From the NCBI GenBank assembly GCA_021604545.1, contig BQJE01000003.1, positions 124,001 through 188,000 of the forward strand: 64,000 nucleotides of DNA, read 5' to 3'. Positions 17,346 to 25,965 of this stretch are shown here, piece by piece. The position numbers were made by a program, and so were the translations under genes. Each line of letters begins with the position of its first letter. Position 1 is the stretch's first letter. Below the pieces are notes generated by a model. The model was given only the letters and a program-made list of their open reading frames with translations, did not search any database and was not told the origin of the DNA. Source of the stretch: Micavibrio sp. (GTDB lineage: Bacteria > Pseudomonadota > Alphaproteobacteria > Micavibrionales > Micavibrionaceae).

Positions 17346-18398
17346 ATGACTGCCGATAGTATAATTGAAAAAACAATCGAATACCTCACTATCCCGGCTG
17401 TCGTGGGTTTTGAGCAGGTTTTTCTAAAGCACCTCCAGGAAGATTTTAAAAAAATGGGGCTCAGTGTTTTCAACATTGACGGCGTTTTAAGTGTTGCTGG
17501 TAAAGACCCTTCTTCTGCGATTATCTGTGCCCATGTTGATCGCCACGGCCTCATCAGCCTTGGCAACGGCGAGTACGCTTATGCGGCGCAATACATAAAG
17601 GAAATCAAATACGGCGAAAACAACCGCTCTTCCTATGAGGTTCTCGAGGCCATCAGCGAGCGTTTTGTTGATGAAATTGTTTACGCCTATGACCCGGAAA
17701 CCGGACAAAACCTGGGTCAGGGACGCATACAGGCCAGCCGCTCCAGTATGCAAAACGGCGATTCCATTTTTCATGTCCATGACATGCCCCATGTTGACGT
17801 TGACATTCCGTTGGCTTATGAGCGTAGCGCACGCAAAGAAAACGGCCACCTCAAAGGCCAGATCGACAATGCTTTATCACTCGGTGTCGTCCATGCGCTC
17901 TTTGCAAATGGCTTTGAAGGCACGGCGCTACTGACCACTGAAGAAGAAATCGGCAAAAGCTGGATTCATATTATGAACTACATGAAAACCAATAATATTG
18001 AATCCAAAGACTTGCTTGTGCTCGATACCAGCCCCTACAACATCAATTCCGAGCCGATAGAAAAGGCCATGGTTATATTCCGAAACCGCGATAAAAGTGA
18101 AATATTCAACCCTGCTCTGGTGTCCAAACTGAAAGACAGATGCGAAGCGCTTGGCCTGCCGTTTCAGGTCAAAGATGAGTATATGATCGAACAAGGCAGA
18201 AGCGTTGATGAGTTTGGTTCAACCGAGCTGGGACGGCTGGTGGCGGGATCTGAAGGGCGATGGAACGGTGCTACCGTACAAATACCAACGCATGCCTATC
18301 ATACGAGTAACGAGACAACGACCGGCCTTGCCATCTTAAACTGCTATAATTTCCTACATAATATTTTGGTGGAAGATAATATTATAAGCAGCGACTAA
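17346..18398 (+). CDS. M42/M28-type zinc aminopeptidase-like protein
   Basis: 350 residues with the metal-ligand order of the M28/M42 co-catalytic peptidases: CAHVDRHG (H-x-D), GQIDNALS (bridging Asp), TTEEEIG (catalytic and ligand Glu), VLDTSP (Asp) and PTHAYHTSNET (final His). The overall layout matches M42 glutamyl aminopeptidases or deblocking aminopeptidases, but the middle segment is divergent, so substrate and even peptidase activity are unproven. No signal peptide. It lies 87 bp after queF and is convergent with the AMIN lipoprotein gene. Confidence 0.7.
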   Translation: MTADSIIEKTIEYLTIPAVVGFEQVFLKHLQEDFKKMGLSVFNIDGVLSVAGKDPSSAIICAHVDRHGLISLGNGEYAYAAQYIKEIKYGENNRSSYEVLEAISERFVDEIVYAYDPETGQNLGQGRIQASRSSMQNGDSIFHVHDMPHVDVDIPLAYERSARKENGHLKGQIDNALSLGVVHALFANGFEGTALLTTEEEIGKSWIHIMNYMKTNNIESKDLLVLDTSPYNINSEPIEKAMVIFRNRDKSEIFNPALVSKLKDRCEALGLPFQVKDEYMIEQGRSVDEFGSTELGRLVAGSEGRWNGATVQIPTHAYHTSNETTTGLAILNCYNFLHNILVEDNIISSD

Positions 18399-18498
18399 CA
18401 AAGGAAGAGAAATGCGCCGAAAATTCTGAATTTCGAGAACCGGAAGCGCAGAAATTCTGGATTTGCAGGCCATTTATCGAAATTTGTTAGTTGCTGCT
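18387..18498. repeat. Long inverted repeat between convergent genes
   Basis: The 16-bp arms at 18387-18402 and 18483-18498 are complementary at 15 of 16 positions, starting AGCAGCGACTAAC on the left. Each arm covers the stop codon of one of the two convergent genes. Smaller imperfect palindromes (for example around CGAAAATTCTGAATTTCG) lie inside. A role as a bidirectional transcription end or mRNA 3' protective structure is an inference; there is no classic U-run. Confidence 0.55.
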
Positions 18499-19420
18499 AC
18501 TTCTTGAGGTCGATCACAATCCGCTCGCCGCCACCGGACAACGCCGGGTATTTACCCTGCTTGATAATCTCCGTTGATTTCTTAAGCTGCAGCACAAAGA
18601 TATTTCCCGCACCGTTATTAAACGTGTCGACCTTATAAGATTTAAGCACCGGCATGGCTCTAAAATTTTCAAAATCTGTTGGTGTTTTCCAGCGCGCATT
18701 CGGCAGCTCTACGACCAAAATATTCTCTGCGTTATCAAGATCTGCCGTATAAACGGTGTTCTTGCTGGTCACATCAAAAACGATACGGACTTTGCCTGGA
18801 TGTTCGCCAGTACGAATACCACTCACCACGGATGATCCATCTGCTGGCGCGGCCATTGGCCTGGCGCCTGGATCAACCGGCTTGCCGGTCGTTGCAGATG
18901 CCGACGGTAGGGGCGGGCCCGTTACCACTGGCGGCGCGGCGACCATTGGGCCTTTCTCCTGTGCCAACAAAGACTGTGGCGGTTGCAAAACGCTCTTGTG
19001 AACGCTTTGCTTCATCGCCACTTCAACATCTGCCAGACGCTGCAATGTCGGCGCCATGATTTTTAAATCTTTATGCATAGCAACCACAGCACGTTCCAAA
19101 CGCCTGATCCGGTCGCCGTCGTCTTTGAGATCACCGGCAAAATAGGTCTCCAAATTCAAACCAAGACTACCAAGAGAACCACCGCTTCTCATTTCAATTG
19201 GCGCAATATTTGAAAACATATCAGGCGGCATCATCGCCGCAATTGCGGCCTGCTTTTTCTTTTCTTCCGCTTCTTCTCTCTTTTTATTGGGATCGCTGCT
19301 CATAAAGGCCAACGGGTCGACATCCCAGATCGGGGAATTACACGCCGCCAAAGCTGGCGCAAGCACAGCCAGCGCAAGAAGAGAAATCAACGGATTTTTA
19401 TTTTTTATTAAACGTGGCAA
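18497..19420 (-). CDS. Lipoprotein with C-terminal AMIN domain
   Basis: 307 residues. The N-terminus has a basic stretch, a hydrophobic core and the lipobox LAAC (lipidated Cys about 27), so it should be an outer- or inner-membrane lipoprotein. A Lys/Glu helix (about 44-60) and a Pro/Ala-rich linker (about 150-200) lead to an AMIN domain (about 205-307) with VSGIRTGEHPGKVRIVFD and the closing RIVIDL. AMIN domains target cell-wall amidases and secretins to the envelope and bind peptidoglycan. The same domain ends the adjacent usher-like protein, so this lipoprotein is probably an accessory factor of the fibre system. Convergent with the aminopeptidase-like gene. Confidence 0.8.
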   Translation of the reverse strand: MPRLIKNKNPLISLLALAVLAPALAACNSPIWDVDPLAFMSSDPNKKREEAEEKKKQAAIAAMMPPDMFSNIAPIEMRSGGSLGSLGLNLETYFAGDLKDDGDRIRRLERAVVAMHKDLKIMAPTLQRLADVEVAMKQSVHKSVLQPPQSLLAQEKGPMVAAPPVVTGPPLPSASATTGKPVDPGARPMAAPADGSSVVSGIRTGEHPGKVRIVFDVTSKNTVYTADLDNAENILVVELPNARWKTPTDFENFRAMPVLKSYKVDTFNNGAGNIFVLQLKKSTEIIKQGKYPALSGGGERIVIDLKK

Positions 19421-19536
19421 TGATCGGGAACCCGAAGTGAAAATCTTTAAATGGCACCCTTAAAGCCTACGGCTAACTATGGCAAAACGTCAATGATTCG
19501 GCCCCTGTATACACGCAATGTATGGGGATAGCTTTA

Positions 19537-22500
19537 CTATTTCGGCGCGCTTCTTTTCAGGAAATCTACATAAATCCTGTCGGGGCGGCCTTCCGCTGGC
19601 GGCAGGGTCGCATTATAGAAAATTTCTACCGGTGAACGGGCGGTGAGCCTCAGCCGCGTGCCGCTGCCGCCATCAAGGCCCTGCACCTCGCAGTCGCTGA
19701 ATATCGGGTGTTTACTGAGATCATGATATCTTTCCGCATCCCAGGCTGTACTTGGTAGATCAATGTTGATAACCTCCCCTCCATTCTCGGAACTGATCTT
19801 ATAACCGGTCGGACCGGAGAGATCCATTACAAGGCGAACCTTGTAAGGATGCTCCCCGATCCTAACCGATCTGACAACGGCTTGGAATCCGCCGTCAGAG
19901 GAATATGGAGCAGGCTGTAACGTTCCATCAGCTACCGGAGCGTGGTGTAGTTGGGCTACTCTACCACTTTCTCCGTCTGCCTCGTCGGCAGCCGAAACTT
20001 CCGCAGCCTGCTCCAACAGGATAAGATCCACGCCATAGGCGAAGATCTCTTCGGAAGTTACCGATACGGTCATCGGCGGAACGTTAATCTCGTGTGAAGG
20101 CGAAACTTGTACTGTGTAAGTTCCGGGCTTCACAAATTCAAAAACATAGAAACCGTCAGACAGAGTTGTTGCCTCTTTAAGGACAACACCGTCATGACTG
20201 AGAAGTTGGACAATCAGTCCAGGTATTGGACGACCATCTGCAAAACGGATGGTGCCGTCGATACCTCCACTCTCGATGAGAGCGAATTCGATATAAGGTT
20301 TGGTGCGAGGCCGTAGGACGGTGCTATAGCCATCCTTAATTGGAATGAGGAACGGATTGGGCAAGGATTCCTGATCGACTGTAATATCAACAAGGCCCGG
20401 CGGGCCGGCACCGAGAAGCTCTATATAACCCTCGCTGTCGGACGCTTTGCTACGACGCCCACCGATAAAGACCTTGCCACCTTCGACAGGCTCGTCATCT
20501 CCTCCAAAATCTCCATCTGAATTCTTGTCATGGAACAGGCGCATTTTAAGGGCGGTGGTGTGGCCCTTATAATCTGTCGTAGCAATGTAGGAATTGTTTT
20601 CACCATCTGGTCCCAGCGTTGTGCTGGCATGTAACAAAACATCCAGGCCGTCTTGTCTGTCCCAGTCAACATCGGCGCTACCCAAAAATGTGTCAAAGTC
20701 ATATGTGGCCGTTGCTCCAATTTCCGTCTCTCTGGAATCGTCTATCCCCTGACGAACATTCGCTGACGCTGTAAACTTATCGAGATCGCTATAGCTCAGA
20801 TCAAAACGCGATAAATCCAGGCCGGATTTAGGGTAAACATCATACTCCAGGGCAGCGCGTGTCTTCCATTTCCTGGAAAGCGGCACATTAAGAGCCAGCG
20901 TGCCATCTGTAGAACTATGCTTGTTGTTGTTGTGTATAGTGGAAAATGAATTGCTAAGAGAATATTTATCCGTAGAGAAGGATTGAGCCGCACGGCTTTG
21001 CGTTGTACTTCTGCTATCTTTTCGTTTTGTATGTCGTGTATTAACATTGAAACCCAGTCGACCACTTTCTAATTCAAAAGATTTATTAGCCCTGAATTCA
21101 CCCTCAAATATTTTGGCGTTCTGACCTGTCCCCGCTTCCCGACTTTCAAAATCTTTTAAGAATGATGTTCTGAAAGATGTGTTGATCCCGGCAAACTGTG
21201 TTCCAAAACGCGTATCAAGGACAGTGCCGCCATCAAGCTGCTTATAGACCTCAATCTGCCCGGCACCACCCAGCGCATTAAAATTACCACCAAGTGTTAC
21301 AAATTCCTGATTTTCGCCAGTGCTGGGTGCCGGCGTTTGTGTAAATGTCGCAAAGCCTGTTAACCAATGATTGATCCCACGATTGATCCGCAAGAACTTA
21401 GTGCTGTCTTGATCTTCTTTCGGGGCCTGGTTATTGACATCAAATAAAGGCGTTCCGACATCAATAACGCTGGCTTCAAAGTCCGTCTGACCCGGCAATA
21501 GCTGGGTCTTTTTGATGAAGTAATCCTTGGCCCGCTCCTCTATCTGCCCTTGCGGTCCATAAAGAACTACGCGGATCTCATTTCTTCCATAGTTCAAAGG
21601 AACATTTTCAAAAACGTACTGACCGGTTTTATCGACAAAACCAAAATCAAGCAGCTCTTTCGAGCGATAAAGCTCAATCTCCCATCCAGGCTCCGCCGTT
21701 CCTTCAACCGTGATTTCATCAAAAGCCTGGTTTTTTGGCTTTGAAGACGACGATAGGTAACCACCACGACCAGTGAAAAACTTACTAATGAGAGGAGACG
21801 GTTTGGCAGAAACGTCACCGACCTGCGCTATCTTTAAGCCGAAAGGAAGAGAGCCATCACCCAAATCTTCACGTGTCATACGCAAACGCAAAGTGGTAAG
21901 GTCCGGCTGCTCGCCTTTCTCATAAACGATATTGGCCGTGTAATCGGCGCTTGTCCCTAACAGATCGTTCCGACCACTGACAACAACGTTATTTGTTATT
22001 CGTGCGTCTTCCTCTTCCCAGAAAATGGATTCGGAGACATTCAGGATCGGGCGGCTGAGAAGTTTGTATCTATTGGGCAGAAATTCAAAAGTGGGGCCTG
22101 CCTGCTCTTCTCCACCTTCCAGACGTGCCTGTTTCTTCTTACGCTCTGCCTCCCTCTCATAGGGAAGCAGTTTTTTGGTTTTGATATTGATAGAGAGATC
22201 CGAAAACTCTAATTCCGCATCAAGCGGCCAGATTTTATTAAGAACTTCCAGCGTGACATATATCTCGCCAATATTCTGGCCCAGATCTCTTACGATATAG
22301 CTACCCTCAGGCAGATCGAAGCGATCACCCCGAACGGTAAAAATCCCCCGCCCGGTATCGACAGAATATGTATTTTGCGGATCAAAGAAAGAACCGCTGA
22401 TTGTTCCGGCCGCAAGATTGGTTTGGGACGGGAATTTAACAATGTTGGAAAATGCCTGCAGGGGGATATAGTAATTAAAGCCCTTTTCAATCCCTATAAT

Positions 22501-22878
22501 TTCAGAGGAAAGAATCTTACTTTTGCGGCGAACCGCCAGGATAAGGTCGTAATTTTCTCCATCCTCGGGGAATGCAAAAGCGCCGCCCGCTTCATCTGCG
22601 GCCGGTTCGATACGACTTAAGGGTTCGGATATATCGCCTGCCTCAGCAAGCTCATCCGTTACGGGTATACGCAAGGGTTCGGTAACTTTTTCAGGAGTCA
22701 CCGGATCGACAATACTCGAGGGACCGTACACAATACCTTTTGTGCCCGTTGTTACCGCCTGTACCGTAGATTCTTCGGCGGCCGAAGCTGAAACTGCATA
22801 AATATTTGCCAGGACCGCAATAGCGATCGCAGCGCAAAATATGCGCCTCAGAACATTCCCATTATGATTTTTGCCCAT
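19537..22878 (-). CDS. Usher-like outer-membrane protein with C-terminal AMIN domain
   Basis: 1113 residues with a signal peptide (about 1-34). After a Pro/Glu-rich stretch, residues 100-250 (YDLILAVRRKSKIL, YIPLQAFSNIVKF, NINIKTKKLLPYERE-like ending) resemble the N-terminal domain of fimbrial ushers. Residues about 390-470 hold VEGTAEPGWEIELYRSKELL and NVPLNYGRNEIRVVLYGPQG, like the beta-sandwich parts of ushers. About 500-790 alternates in the manner of a beta-barrel. Then come carboxypeptidase-regulatory-like repeats (about 800-980) and an AMIN domain (about 1028-1113, SVRIGEHPYKVRLVMD). The chaperone and pilin-like genes next to it support an assembly-platform role. The fusion to AMIN is unusual. 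Function is inferred from order and pattern, not proven. Confidence 0.65.
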   Translation of the reverse strand: MGKNHNGNVLRRIFCAAIAIAVLANIYAVSASAAEESTVQAVTTGTKGIVYGPSSIVDPVTPEKVTEPLRIPVTDELAEAGDISEPLSRIEPAADEAGGAFAFPEDGENYDLILAVRRKSKILSSEIIGIEKGFNYYIPLQAFSNIVKFPSQTNLAAGTISGSFFDPQNTYSVDTGRGIFTVRGDRFDLPEGSYIVRDLGQNIGEIYVTLEVLNKIWPLDAELEFSDLSINIKTKKLLPYEREAERKKKQARLEGGEEQAGPTFEFLPNRYKLLSRPILNVSESIFWEEEDARITNNVVVSGRNDLLGTSADYTANIVYEKGEQPDLTTLRLRMTREDLGDGSLPFGLKIAQVGDVSAKPSPLISKFFTGRGGYLSSSSKPKNQAFDEITVEGTAEPGWEIELYRSKELLDFGFVDKTGQYVFENVPLNYGRNEIRVVLYGPQGQIEERAKDYFIKKTQLLPGQTDFEASVIDVGTPLFDVNNQAPKEDQDSTKFLRINRGINHWLTGFATFTQTPAPSTGENQEFVTLGGNFNALGGAGQIEVYKQLDGGTVLDTRFGTQFAGINTSFRTSFLKDFESREAGTGQNAKIFEGEFRANKSFELESGRLGFNVNTRHTKRKDSRSTTQSRAAQSFSTDKYSLSNSFSTIHNNNKHSSTDGTLALNVPLSRKWKTRAALEYDVYPKSGLDLSRFDLSYSDLDKFTASANVRQGIDDSRETEIGATATYDFDTFLGSADVDWDRQDGLDVLLHASTTLGPDGENNSYIATTDYKGHTTALKMRLFHDKNSDGDFGGDDEPVEGGKVFIGGRRSKASDSEGYIELLGAGPPGLVDITVDQESLPNPFLIPIKDGYSTVLRPRTKPYIEFALIESGGIDGTIRFADGRPIPGLIVQLLSHDGVVLKEATTLSDGFYVFEFVKPGTYTVQVSPSHEINVPPMTVSVTSEEIFAYGVDLILLEQAAEVSAADEADGESGRVAQLHHAPVADGTLQPAPYSSDGGFQAVVRSVRIGEHPYKVRLVMDLSGPTGYKISSENGGEVINIDLPSTAWDAERYHDLSKHPIFSDCEVQGLDGGSGTRLRLTARSPVEIFYNATLPPAEGRPDRIYVDFLKRSAPK

Positions 22879-23055
22879 GAAACAGAGCGGAAGTTAGTGT
22901 TAGAATAGCCCACCTGAATCATAGCACGCATTAGTTGAAAAATTCTGGAAAGGATAGAGGTAGAATCATTTATCCACAGAGTTATTCGGCTTGAGTGAAC
23001 AGATTCGCCCACAGCATATTCCGATACGCTGCCTTTCGTATTCACTGACGTATAA

Positions 23056-23083
23056 AAATGGCCCCTGCGAATTGGGGCCATTT
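23056..23083 (-). terminator. Intrinsic terminator after the chaperone gene
   Basis: A perfect 10-bp stem AAATGGCCCC/GGGGCCATTT with an 8-nt loop; on the minus strand it is followed by TTTAT. It ends transcription of the chaperone gene before the usher-like gene, so the latter needs its own promoter in 22879-23055. Confidence 0.85.
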
Positions 23084-23104
23084 ATCAAATTTTATGAGAG
23101 ACTA

Positions 23105-23953
23105 TTAACGCGCAACGTCAATCTGCGTAATCACTTTACGCTTATGCTCAAAATCATCTGTTCCTGATAATTTCAACTGAAGACTGCTACAGCCGCTAAG
23201 ATCAAAGGCCTTAGGCACAGGGATGTCATCATTAACGGACTTTCCTTCTGTGTAGAGCTTGATCGTGCGTATAATAGTGCTGGTGGCATTATCACCCGAA
23301 CCACACACAAGCTCAGGCTTAATATAAAGACTGCGGGTGCTGTTGTTATTAAGCTGCACGCGCACATAATACAGTCCGTCCTCTTGAATCAGCCGCGCAC
23401 TATTAAGGGTAAAATCAACTTGTGTTTTTCCATGACGCAGGAAAACTGGAATCGAAGCATTGGTACGCACCTTTAATGAGCCGATGATGCCCGTTTTTGG
23501 ATTGACTACGGGAGGGGGAGCAGGAGTAGCTTCTTCCATAGGCTCACTTTTGATCAAAAAATGTGAATGGTATTCGCCCTCAGCCATATCAGCAGGGCGC
23601 TGAACCAGAAAACGAATTCTTTGATGTTCATTTGGCTTAAGGATGACCTGGCGCGGTGAAAAACGGAGCATACTCTCGGCTGGTCGATAACCCGCCACCG
23701 TTTCACCTTCCTTCATTAGCAATACATTGCCACCGGCAACCTGCGCGCGATGCTCCCACTCAAAACGGTAAACCAGCGTTTGGTCAGTGCCGTTATGTAT
23801 GGTGAGCCTCGCTGATCTCTGCTTATCCTCAATCATAACGCGCTTGGGCGAAATAAATGTGGCCCAGGCATCCATAGCCGGCACAACCGCCAACAGACAG
23901 ACGAAAAAAACAAAAATAACCCTATATAAAATGTCTCGAGATGGTGTTTTCAT
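23105..23953 (-). CDS. PapD-like periplasmic pilus chaperone
   Basis: 282 residues with a signal peptide ending near ATA (about 31). Two immunoglobulin-like domains are visible. The first holds FISPKRVMIEDKQRSARLTI and the G1-like strand SMLRFSPRQVILKPNEHQRI followed by RFLVQRP, the stretch that in PapD-type chaperones donates a strand to pilins. Cys residues (VCGSG, LSGCSS) in the second domain may pair. A GGAAAGGAAG ribosome site is 3 bp before the start. It folds and delivers subunits in chaperone-usher systems; here it lies between a DUF4402-like subunit gene and the usher-like gene. Confidence 0.82.
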   Translation of the reverse strand: MKTPSRDILYRVIFVFFVCLLAVVPAMDAWATFISPKRVMIEDKQRSARLTIHNGTDQTLVYRFEWEHRAQVAGGNVLLMKEGETVAGYRPAESMLRFSPRQVILKPNEHQRIRFLVQRPADMAEGEYHSHFLIKSEPMEEATPAPPPVVNPKTGIIGSLKVRTNASIPVFLRHGKTQVDFTLNSARLIQEDGLYYVRVQLNNNSTRSLYIKPELVCGSGDNATSTIIRTIKLYTEGKSVNDDIPVPKAFDLSGCSSLQLKLSGTDDFEHKRKVITQIDVAR

Positions 23954-24007
23954 TGCTTCCTTTCCACTGTGTTAAATCAGACATAACCGTTATAATCTGA
24001 ATGGCCT

Positions 24008-24538
24008 TTATTGCAAAGTTGCGGATACTGAAATTGTCCCTACGTACATGCCGTCAGGGCGATTTTCTCTAAATCTTAGTCTGCCGCCAATATTTACTGT
24101 AACCGTATTTGAAACCTCGGTAGGCGTAAATGTAAAAGATTTTGCGGATTTTGCGGCCCCCGTATGTTGCATGCGCAACCTGTTAACCCTATGAAAGTTC
24201 CCGCCCATCGTGACATCAAATTTGGTATTCGTAAAAGCCACAAGGACGCTTTTTGTAATGGCAACTCCACCCGTCGATACCACGCACTTCCCAGCATCAG
24301 GCGGGATTGTTGTTATTAAACAACCGGTTAATGCCGAGGTGCCTCCACTGGGAAGAATCCGTACGCGCCCATTTGCGCAAATATCATGCTCACCAACATA
24401 TAGTCTTCGGGTACAGCTAATCTGAAGTTGGGCAACGGCAGGGCTTCCATACCAGGCACTCAATGCCAAAGATGAAACGGCGACTAGAACAGGCTTCTTT
24501 TTCCTAGCTTTTCTTTTTTTCTTACTTACTCTTGTCAT
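24008..24538 (-). CDS. DUF4402-like minor fibre subunit
   Basis: 176 residues from ATG 24538 (MTRVSKKKRKARKKKP, a very basic start) with a signal peptide ending AVAQ near residue 37. The mature part has four Cys, and the C-terminal VNIGGRLRF ... PDGMYVGTISVSATL matches the closing strands of DUF4402/fimbrial subunit-like domains. Compared with the major subunit it is Cys-containing and less repetitive, as expected of a minor or tip subunit. It is 54 bp upstream of the chaperone gene on the same strand, so the two are probably cotranscribed. Confidence 0.68.
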   Translation of the reverse strand: MTRVSKKKRKARKKKPVLVAVSSLALSAWYGSPAVAQLQISCTRRLYVGEHDICANGRVRILPSGGTSALTGCLITTIPPDAGKCVVSTGGVAITKSVLVAFTNTKFDVTMGGNFHRVNRLRMQHTGAAKSAKSFTFTPTEVSNTVTVNIGGRLRFRENRPDGMYVGTISVSATLQ

Positions 24539-24671
24539 AAAAATATCTTTTGAATGTTTATAAATACTAACTCTGCATTGTCTCAAAACATCATCTTGTT
24601 GATTTATGCTGCGTACTTATAATACGCATCTCTAATAGGATTTTTCTACCATAAAAAGGTGTTGTAAGCAT

Positions 24672-25883
24672 ATGGTCATTATTGAAACTGATAACCTGGA
24701 AATTGAAAAAGAATTAAAGACCCTCGAAAAACTTGTTGTCGAAGGCGGCGGCGGGGTTCATTCAAATGTCGTCATGCGTAGCGAAAATGGAGCGCTGAGC
24801 ATACAGACAAAAGAACCCATGAAGCGCGGCCGGGAAATTATCAGGCTTTCGCGCGATATTTTACTGCCAACTGACCAGTATGATACCAGCGTCAAAAACA
24901 ATGCGTTTAGTGTAAATTTTCCTGAAAACAGCACGCTTTCCACGCTGCAAAAGAAACTCATAGAATGCATGATTACCCTTTATAATCTCACTGACAAAGT
25001 ATCCATTCATAAGGAAAATTCTTTTCTACTCTCTGTCGCTGACTATCCGGACCTTCTGAAATTATTAGAGAACGGACGCGTGCTTGGTACCAATCTTGAA
25101 GACTGGGTCCAGGATGTTCAACAAGGCCTCAGCGACGAAAAAATGGGCGAGTTCATTAGCGAGACCTTCTTTAAGACCAGGCATCTGGGCTATAGCGATT
25201 ATATACGTGGTGGTTCAGCGGTTAGCATCCTGATGCCCATCGTTGACTTTTTGAACCATCATTGGCTTGGTGCAATTTTCAACACGGGACAAGGCGTCCG
25301 ACAGGGAGATCTTTGTGTCAATAACAGCCAGCCAATAGAAAATAACCTTGAATGCCATGCCTTTTACAGCGTGATGGACTCATTCGATGCGCTTGTTAAA
25401 TATGATTTTATTGACGAATTTTCGCCGATTATACGCTCAGTACCTATAGATTTAGACGTCCCGGATATTGGCACCATTAAAATCAATGCCCGTGCTGGCG
25501 CTGTGTGCAAACAAAAATTGGGTAAGAAAATTATAGATCTAAACCGTTTTATGCCGGTTATGGCACTAGACAAACAAAAAAAGGCCCTAACAGCATCTCA
25601 TCTTATAATACCTATAGATGGCTCGCCAAAAGCATTGCGCCGCATCCTCTATATATTTCTTGCGAATATGATTGGTAACAAAGCGGACGAAGACCTTTAT
25701 AAGCCATGGGTTGAAGAGGCTGAATCACAAATTTTGGAGAAAAATAGTCAGTATTATAAAGATGTTCAGGCAATGGTAGAGAAACTGACGACAGAGAAAG
25801 GCAGCACAGCTGGCCTGGAGCGTATAGCTCATCTCGCCAAGCTACAGCTTAAAAAACTCGCACAATATAAATACCCCGACTAA
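24672..25883 (+). CDS. Unfamiliar protein with SET-domain-like features
   Basis: 403 residues, no signal peptide, not firmly recognised. Several blocks follow the pattern of SET-domain lysine methyltransferases of the Rubisco-LSMT/SETD type: an N-terminal stretch ending in NGALSIQTKEPMKRGREIIR and LSRDILLP; MPIVDFLNHHWLGAIFN in the place of the D-x-x-N-H cofactor motif; NNSQPIENNLECHAFYSVMD followed by ALVKYDFID in the place of the YG..SN..LL..YGF motif; and a helical C-terminal region. The canonical catalytic Tyr is uncertain. It is transcribed against the pilin-like genes on both sides. A cytoplasmic methyltransferase acting on a neighbour protein is only a hypothesis. Confidence 0.5.
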   Translation: MVIIETDNLEIEKELKTLEKLVVEGGGGVHSNVVMRSENGALSIQTKEPMKRGREIIRLSRDILLPTDQYDTSVKNNAFSVNFPENSTLSTLQKKLIECMITLYNLTDKVSIHKENSFLLSVADYPDLLKLLENGRVLGTNLEDWVQDVQQGLSDEKMGEFISETFFKTRHLGYSDYIRGGSAVSILMPIVDFLNHHWLGAIFNTGQGVRQGDLCVNNSQPIENNLECHAFYSVMDSFDALVKYDFIDEFSPIIRSVPIDLDVPDIGTIKINARAGAVCKQKLGKKIIDLNRFMPVMALDKQKKALTASHLIIPIDGSPKALRRILYIFLANMIGNKADEDLYKPWVEEAESQILEKNSQYYKDVQAMVEKLTTEKGSTAGLERIAHLAKLQLKKLAQYKYPD

Positions 25884-25912
25884 TTATTTTTCTAATGACT
25901 CTTTAGGCATGA

Positions 25913-25942
25913 AAAAACCCCGAAGAAAACTTCGGGGTTTTT
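25913..25942. terminator. Bidirectional intrinsic terminator
   Basis: The stem AAAAACCCCGAAG / CTTCGGGGTTTTT with loop AAAA has A-runs before and T-runs after, so it works in both directions. It separates the SET-like gene (plus) from the convergent major subunit gene (minus). Confidence 0.93.
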
Positions 25943-25965
25943 AAAACTCTTTATTTGAAGCGCTT

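Noticed and set aside
19501-19530. Hairpin after the usher-like gene as terminator
   Set aside because: CCCC/GGGG pairing is short and offset, and no U-run follows on the minus strand.
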